Source: Hyphomicrobiales bacterium
GTDB taxonomy: Bacteria > Pseudomonadota > Alphaproteobacteria > Rhizobiales > Beijerinckiaceae
Reading direction: 5' to 3'
Assembly: GCA_900470095.1 (NCBI GenBank)
Contig: UBZM01000005.1
Span: 75,583 to 139,582 of the forward strand
Length of the DNA: 64,000 nucleotides
Positions 49,916 through 58,776 of the stretch are shown here, piece by piece. Position numbers and translations under genes: made by a program. The notes beneath the pieces were generated by a model. It was given only the letters and a program-made list of their open reading frames with translations. It was not told the DNA's origin and ran no database searches. How positions within the stretch are numbered: the stretch's first letter is position 1; each line of letters opens with the position of its first letter.

Positions 49916-51004
49916 ATGCCTTCGATGGAGATTTCCAGGACGACGCAAGGTCGGGGCCGCCTGTTCGAAACGGTGCTCGACACGATTGGCGACACCCCGG
50001 CCATCCGCATCAACAATCTCGGCGTGGACCACGCCACGATCTATGCGAAGGCCGAATTCTTCAATCCAGCCGCCTCGGTCAAGGACAGGCTGGCCGTGGC
50101 CATCATCGAGGAGGGCGAGCGCAGCGGCGCCTTGCGGCCCGGGCAGACGGTCGTCGAGGCGACCAGCGGCAATACCGGCATCGGCCTCGCCATGGTCTGT
50201 GCGCAGAAGGGCTATCCGCTCGTCGTCACCATGGCGGATAGTTTTTCGGTCGAACGCAGGCTCCTGATGCGAATGCTCGGCGCGAAGGTCGTGCTGACGC
50301 CCCGGGCGCAAAAGGGTTTCGGCATGTATCTGAAGGCCGTCGAGCTGGCCGAGAAGAATGGCTGGTTCCTCGCCCGTCAGTTCGAGACCAAGGCCAATGC
50401 CGCGATCCACGAGGCCACGACGGGCCGCGAGATCGTCGGCGATTTCGCCGGTTCGCGCCTCGACTATTTCGTCACCGGCTACGGTACCGGCGGCACGGTG
50501 GTCGGCGTCTCGCGGGTGCTCCGGCGCGAGCGTCCGGAGACAAAGATCATCCTGAGCGAGCCGGCAAACGCCCAACTGATCGGCAGCGGCCAGAGCCAGC
50601 AGCGCGGTGCGGCAGGCGCGCCATCGGCCAGCCATCCCGCCTTCGAGCCGCATCCGATCCAGGGCTGGACGCCGGATTTCATCCCCGATGTGCTGCAGGA
50701 GGCGATCGACGAGCATTACTATGACGAGGTGATCCCGATCTCCGGGCCAAAGGCGATCGAGTGGGCCCGGCTGCTGGCGCAGAAGGAAGGCATCTTCACC
50801 GGCATCTCGGGGGGAGCGAGCTTCGGCGTCGCCCGGGAGGTCGCCGCTGCGGCACCGGCGGGCTCCGTCGTCCTGTGCATGCTGCCCGACACCGGCGAAC
50901 GCTACCTGTCGACGCCGCTGTTCGACGCGATCGAGCCCGGGATGGACGCGGACGAACTGGCATTGTCGCAATCGACGCCCGGTTTCCAGATCGCTGCCGA
51001 ATAG
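49916..51004 (+). CDS. cysteine synthase-like PLP enzyme
   Basis: A 362-residue fold type II PLP enzyme. The PLP lysine K56 (NPAASVKDR), substrate loop TSGNTG (83-88) and phosphate loop GTGGTVVG (190-197) are intact. Two differences from cysK at 13613 stand out: an Ala/Ser/Gly/Gln-rich insertion (SGQSQQRGAAGAPSASH) before the HPIQGWTPDFIPDVL helix, and the reactive region FSVERRLLMRMLGAKV. It could make cysteine or another beta-substituted alanine. The ATG at 49916 has GAAGGAGGG upstream. It is 16 bp before the PLP decarboxylase, so the two form an operon; a coupled synthesis of an amino acid and its amine is likely. Confidence 0.85.
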   Translation: MPSMEISRTTQGRGRLFETVLDTIGDTPAIRINNLGVDHATIYAKAEFFNPAASVKDRLAVAIIEEGERSGALRPGQTVVEATSGNTGIGLAMVCAQKGYPLVVTMADSFSVERRLLMRMLGAKVVLTPRAQKGFGMYLKAVELAEKNGWFLARQFETKANAAIHEATTGREIVGDFAGSRLDYFVTGYGTGGTVVGVSRVLRRERPETKIILSEPANAQLIGSGQSQQRGAAGAPSASHPAFEPHPIQGWTPDFIPDVLQEAIDEHYYDEVIPISGPKAIEWARLLAQKEGIFTGISGGASFGVAREVAAAAPAGSVVLCMLPDTGERYLSTPLFDAIEPGMDADELALSQSTPGFQIAAE

Positions 51005-51020
51005 CGCGGAGGAGACAGCC

Positions 51021-52520
51021 ATGGACGCGCGTGTGGGACCATTGATGCAGACGGATCCCGACGGATATGGCGGGGAGGAAACGCTCGATCCGCAGGATTG
51101 GGACGCGGTTGCCGCGCTGGCGCATCGCGTCGTCGACGACGCGGTCCGCCATCTCCGGGAACTGCGCGAGCGGCCGGTCTGGCGGCCGATGCCGGGCGAG
51201 GTCGAGGCGCTGTTCCGTGAACCGGTGCCCGAACAACCCAGGCCGATCGAGCAGGTCTACGGCCTGGTGCGCGACAGCGTGCTTGCCTATCCGATGGGCA
51301 ATATCCATCCTCGCTTCTGGTCGTGGTTCATGGGGGCGGGCAATTTCTCCGGTGCGCTCGGCGACTTCATCGCCGCCGTTCAGGGCTCGAACCTGGGCGG
51401 CGGAAGCCATGCCGCCGCGCGGCTCGACCAGCAGGTCGTCGGCTGGCTGCGCGACATGGTCGGCCTGCCGCCCTCGGCAAGCGGCACTCTTGTCAGCGGC
51501 GGCTCGATGGCAAACCTGATTGGGCTGACCGTTGCGCGCAACACGGCGGCGGGGATCGACCTGCGCGAGCACGGTGTCGCCGCGCTGGATCTGCCATTGC
51601 GCTATTATGCCTCCGATCAGGTCCATTCCTGCCACCGGAAGGCGGTCGAGACGCTGGGGCTCGGCAACAGGGCCTTGCGCCGGATTCCGAGCGGCGCCAA
51701 CGGCCGGATCAATCTGGATGCGCTGCAGGCCGCGATCACGCAGGACCGCGCCGAGGGCTTTCATCCCGCCTGCATCATCGGCACGGCCGGAACCGTCAAT
51801 TCCGGTGCTGTCGACGATCTGGCGGCGCTCGCCGACATCGCAGCGGACGAGAACATATGGTTCCATGTCGACGGCTGCATCGGCGCCCTGCTGGCCATCG
51901 CCCCCAAAAACGCCTGGCGGGTGAGGGGCATCGAACGCGCCGATTCCGTGGCGCTCGATCCGCATAAATGGCTCCATGCGCCATTCGAGGTGGGCTGCGC
52001 CCTCATCCGCGACCGGGCAAGCCACCGGAACAGCTTCGCCGTCTCGCCGGAATATCTGCAGACCAGCGCGCGTGGCATCGCGTCGGGTGACTGGCTTTAC
52101 GAGTACGGGCTGCAGACGACGCGCGGCTTCAGCGCCCTCAAGGTCTGGATGGCGCTGATGGAGCACGGCGTCGCGAAATTCGGTCGCCTGATCGACCAGA
52201 ACATCGCGCAGGCCGCCTATCTCGCCGAGCTGATCCGGTCGCAGTCGGCCCTGGAGCTGATTGCCCAGCCGGAGATCAATATCGTCTGCTTCCGTGTCGC
52301 TCCGGAGGGCCGTGACGAGGAACGCGTCAAGCGGATCAATGTCGAGATCATGCTTCGCCTGCAGGAGACCGGCATTGCTGCCCTGTCCGACACGACAATC
52401 CGCGGTCGGCACTGTCTGCGCGTGGCGATCTGCAATCACAGGACGAGGCTGGAGGATCTGGACCAGCTCGTCACTGCAGTGCTGGAGCTTCGAACGGGGA
52501 TGGCAGAGCAGGCCGCCTGA
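51021..52520 (+). CDS. group II PLP-dependent decarboxylase
   Basis: A 499-residue PLP decarboxylase of the aromatic-L-amino-acid/tyrosine/glutamate/sulfinoalanine group. Features: HPRFWSWFMGAGNFSG, the cofactor histidine H202 (SDQVHSCH), D284 in FHVDGCIG and the PLP lysine K316 in DPHKWLH. The residues around the active site do not by themselves tell the substrate; an amino acid made by the adjacent cysteine-synthase-like enzyme is likely, for example a cysteine derivative. The ATG at 51021 follows GGAGGAGACAGCC, and the gene is 16 bp from the upstream one. Confidence 0.87.
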   Translation: MDARVGPLMQTDPDGYGGEETLDPQDWDAVAALAHRVVDDAVRHLRELRERPVWRPMPGEVEALFREPVPEQPRPIEQVYGLVRDSVLAYPMGNIHPRFWSWFMGAGNFSGALGDFIAAVQGSNLGGGSHAAARLDQQVVGWLRDMVGLPPSASGTLVSGGSMANLIGLTVARNTAAGIDLREHGVAALDLPLRYYASDQVHSCHRKAVETLGLGNRALRRIPSGANGRINLDALQAAITQDRAEGFHPACIIGTAGTVNSGAVDDLAALADIAADENIWFHVDGCIGALLAIAPKNAWRVRGIERADSVALDPHKWLHAPFEVGCALIRDRASHRNSFAVSPEYLQTSARGIASGDWLYEYGLQTTRGFSALKVWMALMEHGVAKFGRLIDQNIAQAAYLAELIRSQSALELIAQPEINIVCFRVAPEGRDEERVKRINVEIMLRLQETGIAALSDTTIRGRHCLRVAICNHRTRLEDLDQLVTAVLELRTGMAEQAA

Positions 52521-52638
52521 GGGGCTGCGGTCAGCGTCTCCCCCCGCGAGCACCGTTGCACGGCGAAACGGATTGCAACCTTCCGCAGCCGGTCCATGGT
52601 GGTTTTCGGGTCGGGAGCATCACGGAAGGAAAACGTGC

Positions 52639-53484
52639 ATGTCCATGGAGCTTGATCAGATCCGCGACCAGCAACGCGACACCTGGGATCGTTTTTCCGC
52701 TGGCTGGAAGAAGTGGGATAGCCTGGTCCTGGGTTGGCTCGCTCCCTTCGGGGCGGCGATGATCCGACAGGCCAACCTCCATGACGATTCCCATGTCCTC
52801 GATGTTGCTGCCGGGACCGGCGAGCCGGGGCTCACGGCGGCGGCGCTGGTGCCGCGGGGGCGCGTGACCGTGACTGACCTTTCGCAAGCCATGCTGGCGG
52901 TGGCAGCAGAGAACGCGGCTCTTCGCGGCCTGCGGAATTTCGACACGAAACCCTGTGACGCTGGTGCGCTGCCATTTGGCGATGCGAGCTTTGACGCCGT
53001 TCTATGCCGCTTTGGCTTCATGTTCTTCCCCGACATCGAGTCAGCGGCGCGCGAGTTCGCACGCGTGGCCAAGCCGAACGCTCGCATTTGTGCCGCCGTG
53101 TGGAGCGCCCCGGACAAGAACGCCTGGGCAACGACCATCATGGGCACGATTGCGCGCCACGTGGAGATGCCGCCGCCGCCGCCGGGTTCGCCCGGCCTGT
53201 TTCGCTGCGCTCCGGAAGGCCTGATGCGCTCCGCCTTTGCCGCAGCGGGGTTGCGCGACATCGCCGAAGAGGAGGTGTCGACCGCGATGGTTCATGAGAC
53301 GCCGGAACAGTACTGGCAGTTCATGAACGACATCGCCGCTCCGGTCGTCGCCGGGCTCGCCAAGGCCGATGTGGGGACGGCGGAGCGGATCCGCAGCGAC
53401 GTTCTCGACCTGGCGAGCCGGTCCATCCGGGACGGCAAACTGCGCCTGATGTCGACTGCAAAGGTGATCGTCGGCACCCGCTAG
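52639..53484 (+). CDS. class I SAM-dependent methyltransferase (UbiE/COQ5-like)
   Basis: A 281-residue methyltransferase. Motif I VLDVAAGTGEPGLTAA, acidic TVTDLSQAMLA and motif FDAVLCRFGFMFFPDIESAAREFARVAKPNARI are visible. It resembles the UbiE/COQ5 and UbiG-like group, with a wide range of acceptors. The ATG at 52639 has GGAAGGAAAACG upstream. It lies 118 bp after the decarboxylase on the same strand, so it may belong to that pathway; N-methylation of the amine product is conceivable, but no direct evidence exists. A hairpin follows at 53783-53808. Confidence 0.82.
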   Translation: MSMELDQIRDQQRDTWDRFSAGWKKWDSLVLGWLAPFGAAMIRQANLHDDSHVLDVAAGTGEPGLTAAALVPRGRVTVTDLSQAMLAVAAENAALRGLRNFDTKPCDAGALPFGDASFDAVLCRFGFMFFPDIESAAREFARVAKPNARICAAVWSAPDKNAWATTIMGTIARHVEMPPPPPGSPGLFRCAPEGLMRSAFAAAGLRDIAEEEVSTAMVHETPEQYWQFMNDIAAPVVAGLAKADVGTAERIRSDVLDLASRSIRDGKLRLMSTAKVIVGTR

Positions 53485-53782
53485 GACCCGGCGCGTGCGT
53501 TCACGATCAAGGCATCGGCGCGGTGCTGTCATTGGGGCGGGTCTGCGCCGGGGCGCTTGCGGAGCGTCGCTATCGTCCCGGCCAGGGCCAGTACGCCGGG
53601 AACGGGCCTGAAGCGAACGCCATTCCCGCGCAGTCGAGGCGAGGGCTGGTGATCAGGCGGAGTGCGAGGGGGCGCCTGCGGCCGGCCAGCGCCCGCGGCC
53701 TGGTCCTGCACTCGGCCCCGGCATGGTCATCGAGACGGCCTCAGGCGGCGCCAGGCACCGGAGCCGATCCGCCAACCCGCGC
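53485..53782. other. gene-free stretch after the methyltransferase
   Basis: 298 bp (347 bp counting the hairpin up to msrA) with only short shadow frames. The GC composition is normal, and nothing was recognised apart from the hairpin at 53783-53808. Confidence 0.4.
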
Positions 53783-53808
53783 AAGGGCCCGGATTGCGCC
53801 GGGCCCTT
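53783..53808. terminator. hairpin between methyltransferase and msrA
   Basis: AAGGGCCCGG and CCGGGCCCTT form a perfect 10-bp stem with a six-base loop (ATTGCG). It sits in the gap between the convergent methyltransferase and msrA genes, with only a short pyrimidine run on the plus side. Confidence 0.6.
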
Positions 53809-53831
53809 CTCAAGGAGCCTGCCTGCGATCG

Positions 53832-54347
53832 TCAGGCCGCGTGGCTGCGGCGCGGCAGCTTCCAGTCCGGCCGGGCGAAATGGCAGGTGTAACCCCCGGG
53901 CTGGCGCTCGAGATAATCCTGGTGTTCCGGCTCGGCCTCCCAGAAGTCGGAGACCGGCACCAGTTCGGTGACGACCTTGCCCGGCCACAAGCCCGAGGCA
54001 TCGACATCGGCGATCGTCTCCTCCGCCACCTTCCGTTGCTCTTCCGACCCGTAGAGGATCATCGAGCGATAGCTCAGGCCGATATCGTTGCCCTGCCGGT
54101 TCTTCGTGGTCGGGTCGTGAATCTGGAAGAAGAATTCGAGAATATCCCTGAAGCTTGTCTTCTCCGGGGCGAAGATGATCTCGATCGCCTCGGCATGCGT
54201 GCCATGATTGCGGTAGGTTGCATTCGGCACGTCGCCGCCGGAATAGCCGACCCGTGTGGAGAGGACGCCCGGGCGACGCCGGATCAGATCCTGCATGCCC
54301 CAAAAGCAGCCGCCGGCCAGCACGGCCCGTTCAGTTGCACCAGTCAT
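53832..54347 (-). CDS. msrA: peptide methionine sulfoxide reductase A
   Basis: A 171-residue MsrA that reduces methionine-S-sulfoxide in the cytoplasm. The catalytic motif is GGCFWG (C14); further landmarks are [31 protein letters not shown] and [10 protein letters not shown]. The C-terminal region has no cysteine pair beyond the usual resolution site, and the tail [13 protein letters not shown] contains one cysteine that may resolve the sulfenic acid. The ATG at 54347 has GAAGGAG at good spacing. It appears monocistronic. Confidence 0.93.
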   Translation of the reverse strand: MTGATERAVLAGGCFWGMQDLIRRRPGVLSTRVGYSGGDVPNATYRNHGTHAEAIEIIFAPEKTSFRDILEFFFQIHDPTTKNRQGNDIGLSYRSMILYGSEEQRKVAEETIADVDASGLWPGKVVTELVPVSDFWEAEPEHQDYLERQPGGYTCHFARPDWKLPRRSHAA

Positions 54348-54651
54348 TGCTCTTCTCCTTCTTCAGCCGATCGCGTGCGAAACGCGCAGATGTCTCATTT
54401 GCCCAGTCATCGACATGGGTGACGCACAAAGAGGGCGCGTCGATGGCATCGCACCGTCGCCATTCCTTCGTGACCCATCGGGAGAACCCGAGGAGAGCGG
54501 CGCCGTGGGCGGGCGATTTCGGTTCGCCTTTGCTGCGTGGGCGCGGTCGGGTTGCAATCGAGAGGCTCCTTACCGTCACTCTCCTTGGATTTTTGGACGG
54601 GCGCAATCCAATCCCTCTAGCCGAAAGCGTTGCTGCGCCGGGGTCTCGCGC
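54348..54651. other. 304-bp region upstream of msrA
   Basis: Between msrA and the hydrolase remnant. No supported gene is present. It presumably carries the msrA promoter. Open frames here are short and lack ribosome sites. Confidence 0.35.
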
Positions 54652-54905
54652 TCACCGCAAGGAGCCACGAACCTCATCGATCGTCTGCTTCGGGCTCTGG
54701 AGATGAGGGTAGTGCCCGATGCCGGGAAGAACCGTGAGTTCAGCGCCGACCTTTTCGGCGAACTCAAGGCCCACGTCTTCCTGATATAGAGGTCCTTCTC
54801 ACCCCAAACCACCTTCACCCTGGTCTTGAGCTGTGCCAGTCGCGCCTCGAAAGAGTCCTGATCACGCGTGAACTGCGAGTAGTAACGCGCGAACGCCGAG
54901 TGGGT
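54652..54905 (-). pseudogene. frameshifted C-terminal remnant of an alpha/beta hydrolase
   Basis: Two minus-strand frames together read like a hydrolase end: DTLITHSAFARYYSQFTRDQDSFEARLAQLKTRVKVVWGEKDLYI, then after a frameshift near 54783-54788 EDVGLEFAEKVGAELTVLPGIGHYPHLQSPKQTIDEVRGSLR and stop. The acidic WGEKD strand and the catalytic histidine region GIGHYPHL are typical. The first 200 or so residues are missing, since the start abuts the 3' end of the epoxide hydrolase gene. It is a broken gene and probably not functional. Confidence 0.7.
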
Positions 54906-54907
54906 GA

Positions 54908-56209
54908 TCAGCGTGTCGGGCGTAGCGGCCTGAAGGCAGAGCGAAGCTCGGCCACCAGGAGTTCGGGTTGCTCCCAGGCAGCGAAATGCCCGCCCTTGTC
55001 GAGCTCGCGGAAGGAGACGAGATTGCGGTACGCGCGCCGCGCCCAGCTCTCCGGGGCCCGATAGACCTCGTCGGGAAACACCGAGATCGCGACCGGGAGT
55101 GAAATCTCCTGGGTCATTTGCGCGGCCGAAAGAACGACGCTTTGGCCAGCGGTCTCCCAGTACAGGCGTGCGGCCGAGGTCGCTGAGTTCGTCAGCCAGT
55201 ACAGCGTGACGTTGTCCAGCACGTCGTCCCTGTCGAGCCGACGCTCGGGCTCGCCGTTGTTGTAGTCGAATATCCAGGCGGCAAGCCCGACCGGGGAATC
55301 GGCCAGGGCGTAGCCGAGCGTTTGCGGCCGCGTGCCCATGATCGCGCCGTAGGCCCTGTATTTCTTGTAGAACATGTCGAGCGAGTCGTACGCCGCGCGC
55401 TCCTTGTCAGAGAGGCCCGTCGGCGCAGGCCCACCGCTGGCCAGCGACGCGGCTACCTCGGACGGCACCGCCGCCGGCAGGTTGATGTGGATGCCCAGCA
55501 ATCCTGCTACGCGCTGGCGCGCCATCGCGCTGGATACGGGCGAGCCCCAGTCGCCGCCCTGCGCGACGTAGCGGCTGTATTCGAGCCGCCGCATCAACTC
55601 GGCCCAGGCGCGTCCGATGCGATCGGGATTCCAGCCCCTGTCCCTGGGCTTGCCGGAGAAGCCATAGCCGGGCATCGACGGAATCACGAGATGGAAGGCG
55701 TCCGAGGCGCTCCCGCCATGCGCCGTCGGGTTGGTGAGCGGATCGATGATCTTGAGTTGCTCGATGATCGATCCCGGCCAGCCATGCGTCACGATCAGCG
55801 GCAGGGCGTCTTCATGTCTTGAACGGACATGGATGAAGTGGATGTCGACGCCATCGATCTCGGTCACGAACATCGGCAGGGCGTTCAGGCGCGCCTCCAC
55901 CTTCCGCCAATCGTAAGCCGTGCTCCAGTGGCGAGCGAGGTCCCGGAGCGTGCCGAGCTGATTGCCCTGCGACCGGTCGCTCACCGTTTCCTGGTCCGGC
56001 CAGCGCGTGGCGGCGATGCGCTGGCGGAGATCCACCAGTTGCGCCTCCGGCACATCGACCCGGAAGGGGCGAATGGCGTCGCCGGCCGGAGCGGCCGCCA
56101 AACGCGACGGAAGAAGGTTCGCTGCACTCGCCACGACCCCCATCACGACCATCCCCAGGAGGAGGCGGCGATCATGGTCGATAATTTCGCTGGTGCTGGA
56201 GCTGCTCAT
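54908..56209 (-). CDS. epoxide hydrolase (alpha/beta hydrolase with EHN domain), exported
   Basis: A 433-residue alpha/beta-hydrolase. A Tat-like or other signal segment (RRLLLGMVVMGVVASAANLLPSRLAAA) precedes the epoxide hydrolase N-terminal domain (RPFRVDVPEAQLVDLRQRIAATRWPD). The catalytic region shows HGWPGSIIEQLKIID (oxyanion HGWPGS), the nucleophile loop AQGGDWGSPVSSAM (Asp in GGDWG) and the histidine end DKGGHFAAWEQPELLVAELR. It hydrolyses epoxides to diols; the substrate is unknown. The start at 56209 fits the signal. It is followed by a hydrolase remnant on the same strand. Confidence 0.88.
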   Translation of the reverse strand: MSSSSTSEIIDHDRRLLLGMVVMGVVASAANLLPSRLAAAPAGDAIRPFRVDVPEAQLVDLRQRIAATRWPDQETVSDRSQGNQLGTLRDLARHWSTAYDWRKVEARLNALPMFVTEIDGVDIHFIHVRSRHEDALPLIVTHGWPGSIIEQLKIIDPLTNPTAHGGSASDAFHLVIPSMPGYGFSGKPRDRGWNPDRIGRAWAELMRRLEYSRYVAQGGDWGSPVSSAMARQRVAGLLGIHINLPAAVPSEVAASLASGGPAPTGLSDKERAAYDSLDMFYKKYRAYGAIMGTRPQTLGYALADSPVGLAAWIFDYNNGEPERRLDRDDVLDNVTLYWLTNSATSAARLYWETAGQSVVLSAAQMTQEISLPVAISVFPDEVYRAPESWARRAYRNLVSFRELDKGGHFAAWEQPELLVAELRSAFRPLRPTR

Positions 56210-56370
56210 GACTCTCTCCCTTGTGTCTGTGGGGGCAGGCGCTGAGATGCTGGTGCCGGCGCAGGTTGTAGCGAGGGGCAGCGAGCGCGTTGGGAATCCT
56301 GCCTGCCAACGCGTGGTGCGCAGCCTCGAACCGATCCCAGTCCGCCTGGTTCCGCAGTGAGGGGATGGTG

Positions 56371-56598
56371 ATGGTCTCGCCCAGGTCGAACGAGGTCGAC
56401 GTTCAGCTCAGCCTGCAGGATCGGATGGTCAGTCTTCTCGGAGAGCACATCGAGGTCACGCCTCGGATAGGATATCTCGCCGACCGCAATCTGATCGCTG
56501 TCCGTGTCGGCGAAATTGTCCGGGTAGTCTGCGCCAACCCGGCCGATTTGCAATCCTGCGGGACACGAGGGTGCCTGGCGATCCCTCTCGGCACCTGA
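56371..56598 (+). CDS. possible small protein (75 aa)
   Basis: A 75-residue open frame (MVSPRSNEVDVQLSLQDRMVSLLGEHIEVTPRIGYLADRNLIAVRVGEIVRVV ...) starting at an ATG with GAGGGG upstream. The amino acid mix is plausible, with short alternating strands, but no family is recognised and a long minus-strand frame overlaps it. I list it as a tentative gene in the gap between the epoxide hydrolase and the small hydrophilic protein. Confidence 0.3.
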   Translation: MVSPRSNEVDVQLSLQDRMVSLLGEHIEVTPRIGYLADRNLIAVRVGEIVRVVCANPADLQSCGTRGCLAIPLGT

Positions 56599-56730
56599 CT
56601 GCATCAGCTATCCTGAGGTCGAGCCGATCCTATCCGGAGAACTCGTTCCCCTTCTGCCGGAGTTCCATGCGCGAGGCCGATCCCGGAACAAATCGGCCTC
56701 CGGAGGCTTCCTCATCCACAGGAGGAAACC

Positions 56731-57018
56731 ATGCAAAAGCCCCGCGAAAACCCTGCGCTGCTCGAGGACGAGCGCGCGCTGCTCGCCCCGACCGAGAGCC
56801 CGACCGAGGCCGATCCGGTCACGACGGGCCGCCGCGTCAGCGACCGCACCAATATTCATGACGAAGGCAGCGATGCCAACGACACGGCGGATGGTCTGAC
56901 GGAATCCGAAGAGGCGGTTCGCCAGGCTGCCGAAGATGTCCCGACGGGCGGCTCGCTCGCCGGCGGAACGGAATCGGTGCCGGTCTTCGACCGCGGCGAC
57001 CTTCCCCCAAAAATCTGA
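56731..57018 (+). CDS. small acidic hydrophilic protein (95 aa)
   Basis: A 95-residue acidic protein rich in Glu, Asp, Thr and Ser (MQKPRENPALLEDERALLAPTESPTEADPVTTGRR ... VPTGGSLAGGTESVPVFDRGDLPPKI), predicted disordered. The ATG at 56731 is preceded by ACAGGAGGAAACC, one of the best ribosome sites in the window, which suggests high translation. No family was recognised. It shares the disordered style of the 61-residue protein at 22515. It converges on the PLP enzyme gene at 57078. Confidence 0.68.
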   Translation: MQKPRENPALLEDERALLAPTESPTEADPVTTGRRVSDRTNIHDEGSDANDTADGLTESEEAVRQAAEDVPTGGSLAGGTESVPVFDRGDLPPKI

Positions 57019-57077
57019 GGAGCCGGCGCCTGCCCCATCGGCCGGGGGGCGTGTCCAGGAGGCAAGCTCACGTCACG

Positions 57078-58247
57078 CTACGCGACTTGGTTCAGGGCCT
57101 GCTCCAGGTCGGCGATGAGGTCGGCTGGCTCCTCCAGGCCGACATTCAGCCGGACGATCCGGCCATCATAGCCGCGCTGCGTCCGTGGCAGCGGCGGATA
57201 GGCCATCGCCAGGCTGCGCGTGCCGCCCCAGCTGAATCCGAGCCGGAACAGCTGCAGCGCTTCGACGAAACCCGTGACGCGGTCGCTCTCCCAGCCTGGC
57301 TGGAACACCACCGAAAATACGCTTGCCGATCCCGTGAAGTCGCGCCGCCAGATCGCGTGCCCCGGACAGTCCGGCAGGGCCGGGTGGAGCACATATTCGA
57401 CCTCGGGGCGCGCCTTGAGCCAATGCGCGATCTCCAGGGTCGTCGCCGCCAGGCGGTCGAGGCGAACAGCCAGCGTCTCCAGCCCGCGCAGGGCAAGCGC
57501 GCAATCGTCCGGCGACACCGCCATGCCGAGCAGGCGGTGCGTCGCGCCGATCCGCTCCCGGGCCTCCTCCGTCCCGACCGAGACGGTGCCGAGCAGGATG
57601 TCGCTATGGCCGCCGACATATTTCGTCAGCGCCTGCATGCTGACATCCACCCCATGCCCGAAGGCATCGAACAGCACGCCCGCCGCATAGGTGTTGTCGA
57701 GCGCGACGGGCACGCCCGCTGCATGCGCCGCGGCAACGAGGGCCGGCACGTCCTGTACTTCCATCGTGATCGTGCCGGGGCTCTCGCACCAGATCAGCCG
57801 CGTGTTTCGCCGGATCAGCGCAGAGATGCCGGAGCCGATCAGCGGGTCATAGGCTTCGACCTCGACGCCGAGCCCGGCCAGCAGCTCGTCGGCGAGTTCG
57901 CGGTTGGGACCATAGGCGGTCTCGGGCAGGAGGACATGATCACCCGCGCGGCAGAAGGCGAGATAGATCAGCGCGATGGCGGCCTGGCCGCCCGGCACGA
58001 CGAAGCTCGCGCGTGCGCCTTCGAGATCGGCGATGCGCAGAGCGAGTTCGCGGGTCGTGGGCGTGCCATAGAGGCCGTAGGTGTAGCCTTCGCCACGCCA
58101 GTCGTCGCGCGCCTCGGCCACGCGATCGAACAGCACTGTCGAGCCGCGATGAATCGCAGGCACGAGGGCGCGAAAGCCCTGCGATGGCGCGACCCTGGGG
58201 TGTACGAGTCTGGTCCGCCAGTGCCGGGTGGGTATTTCGTCAGTCAT
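57078..58247 (-). CDS. metC: Cys/Met metabolism PLP enzyme (cystathionine beta-lyase type)
   Basis: A 389-residue fold type I PLP enzyme of the gamma-family. The start THRWRTRLVHPRV, motif YTYGLYGTPT (56-65), FVVPGGQAAIALIYLAF, D184-N-T-Y (VALDNTYAAG) and the PLP lysine K209 (ALTKYVGGHSD) place it with cystathionine beta-lyases, which release homocysteine, pyruvate and ammonia. Gamma-lyase or a sulfhydrylase activity is also possible. The ATG at 58247 starts the family N-terminus. It lies on the minus strand, 148 bp from the DUF4440 gene. Confidence 0.87.
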   Translation of the reverse strand: MTDEIPTRHWRTRLVHPRVAPSQGFRALVPAIHRGSTVLFDRVAEARDDWRGEGYTYGLYGTPTTRELALRIADLEGARASFVVPGGQAAIALIYLAFCRAGDHVLLPETAYGPNRELADELLAGLGVEVEAYDPLIGSGISALIRRNTRLIWCESPGTITMEVQDVPALVAAAHAAGVPVALDNTYAAGVLFDAFGHGVDVSMQALTKYVGGHSDILLGTVSVGTEEARERIGATHRLLGMAVSPDDCALALRGLETLAVRLDRLAATTLEIAHWLKARPEVEYVLHPALPDCPGHAIWRRDFTGSASVFSVVFQPGWESDRVTGFVEALQLFRLGFSWGGTRSLAMAYPPLPRTQRGYDGRIVRLNVGLEEPADLIADLEQALNQVA

Positions 58248-58395
58248 TGCGCCTCACCAAATGGCCGAAGTGGAAAGCTCTTAGCCGCTTCAGGGTGGAG
58301 GCCGCTGCACTCCGGTGTCAAAGGGCGAGGGCGCGTTCGGCCCGCTGCGCAGAATGCATAGCGCGGCAGTTTCAGCCTCCGACTCCGGTGCGGAC

Positions 58396-58776
58396 CTATT
58401 CGGCAGGGTGCTTCATCGTCTGGCCTGCTGCCCACTGCCATCCCCCTGACGACAAGCAGAAAACGCAGAGCGATTTGAAGCGTCCGCCAACACGCTGCCC
58501 ATCGATCAGAAATGTGTCGGCGATCGACATGGTGGCCACCGCACACTCGCCGAGCGCTTTGACGGCCAGGTCGGAAAACCGTTGCTCAAGGAAAAGCAGA
58601 GATCCGGACAGGCTATACGTCTCGATATAGCTCGATTTGTCGAAAATCCTTCCTCCCGCATTCACATAGGTGAAGTCGCCGTGGATCAAACTCGCAAGAG
58701 CTTCGGCATTTCTGGAAACAAGCGCCTCGGCCTTCGCGTCCAGCACCCGTTGGATTTGATTGCTTAGCGTCGACAT
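58396..58776 (-). CDS. DUF4440 / NTF2-like protein
   Basis: A 126-residue NTF2-fold protein (MSTLSNQIQRVLDAKAEALVSRNAEALASLIHGDFTYVNAGGRIFDKSSYIETY ... FCLSSGGWQWAAGQTMKHPAE). The HGDFTYVNAGGR element with a following KSSYI helix is the family core; similar proteins are ketosteroid isomerase-like or ligand-binding. The function is unknown. The ATG at 58776 was chosen against an upstream start at 58791. A second, unrelated DUF4440 gene lies at 4198-4581. Confidence 0.8.
   Translation of the reverse strand: MSTLSNQIQRVLDAKAEALVSRNAEALASLIHGDFTYVNAGGRIFDKSSYIETYSLSGSLLFLEQRFSDLAVKALGECAVATMSIADTFLIDGQRVGGRFKSLCVFCLSSGGWQWAAGQTMKHPAE

Noticed and set aside
50796..52553. 585-codon minus-strand frame opposite the PLP decarboxylase
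   Set aside because: Shadow. The plus-strand gene carries the intact PLP motifs.
57051..58361. 436-codon plus-strand frame opposite the MetC-type gene
   Set aside because: Shadow of the PLP enzyme gene, with no start signal.
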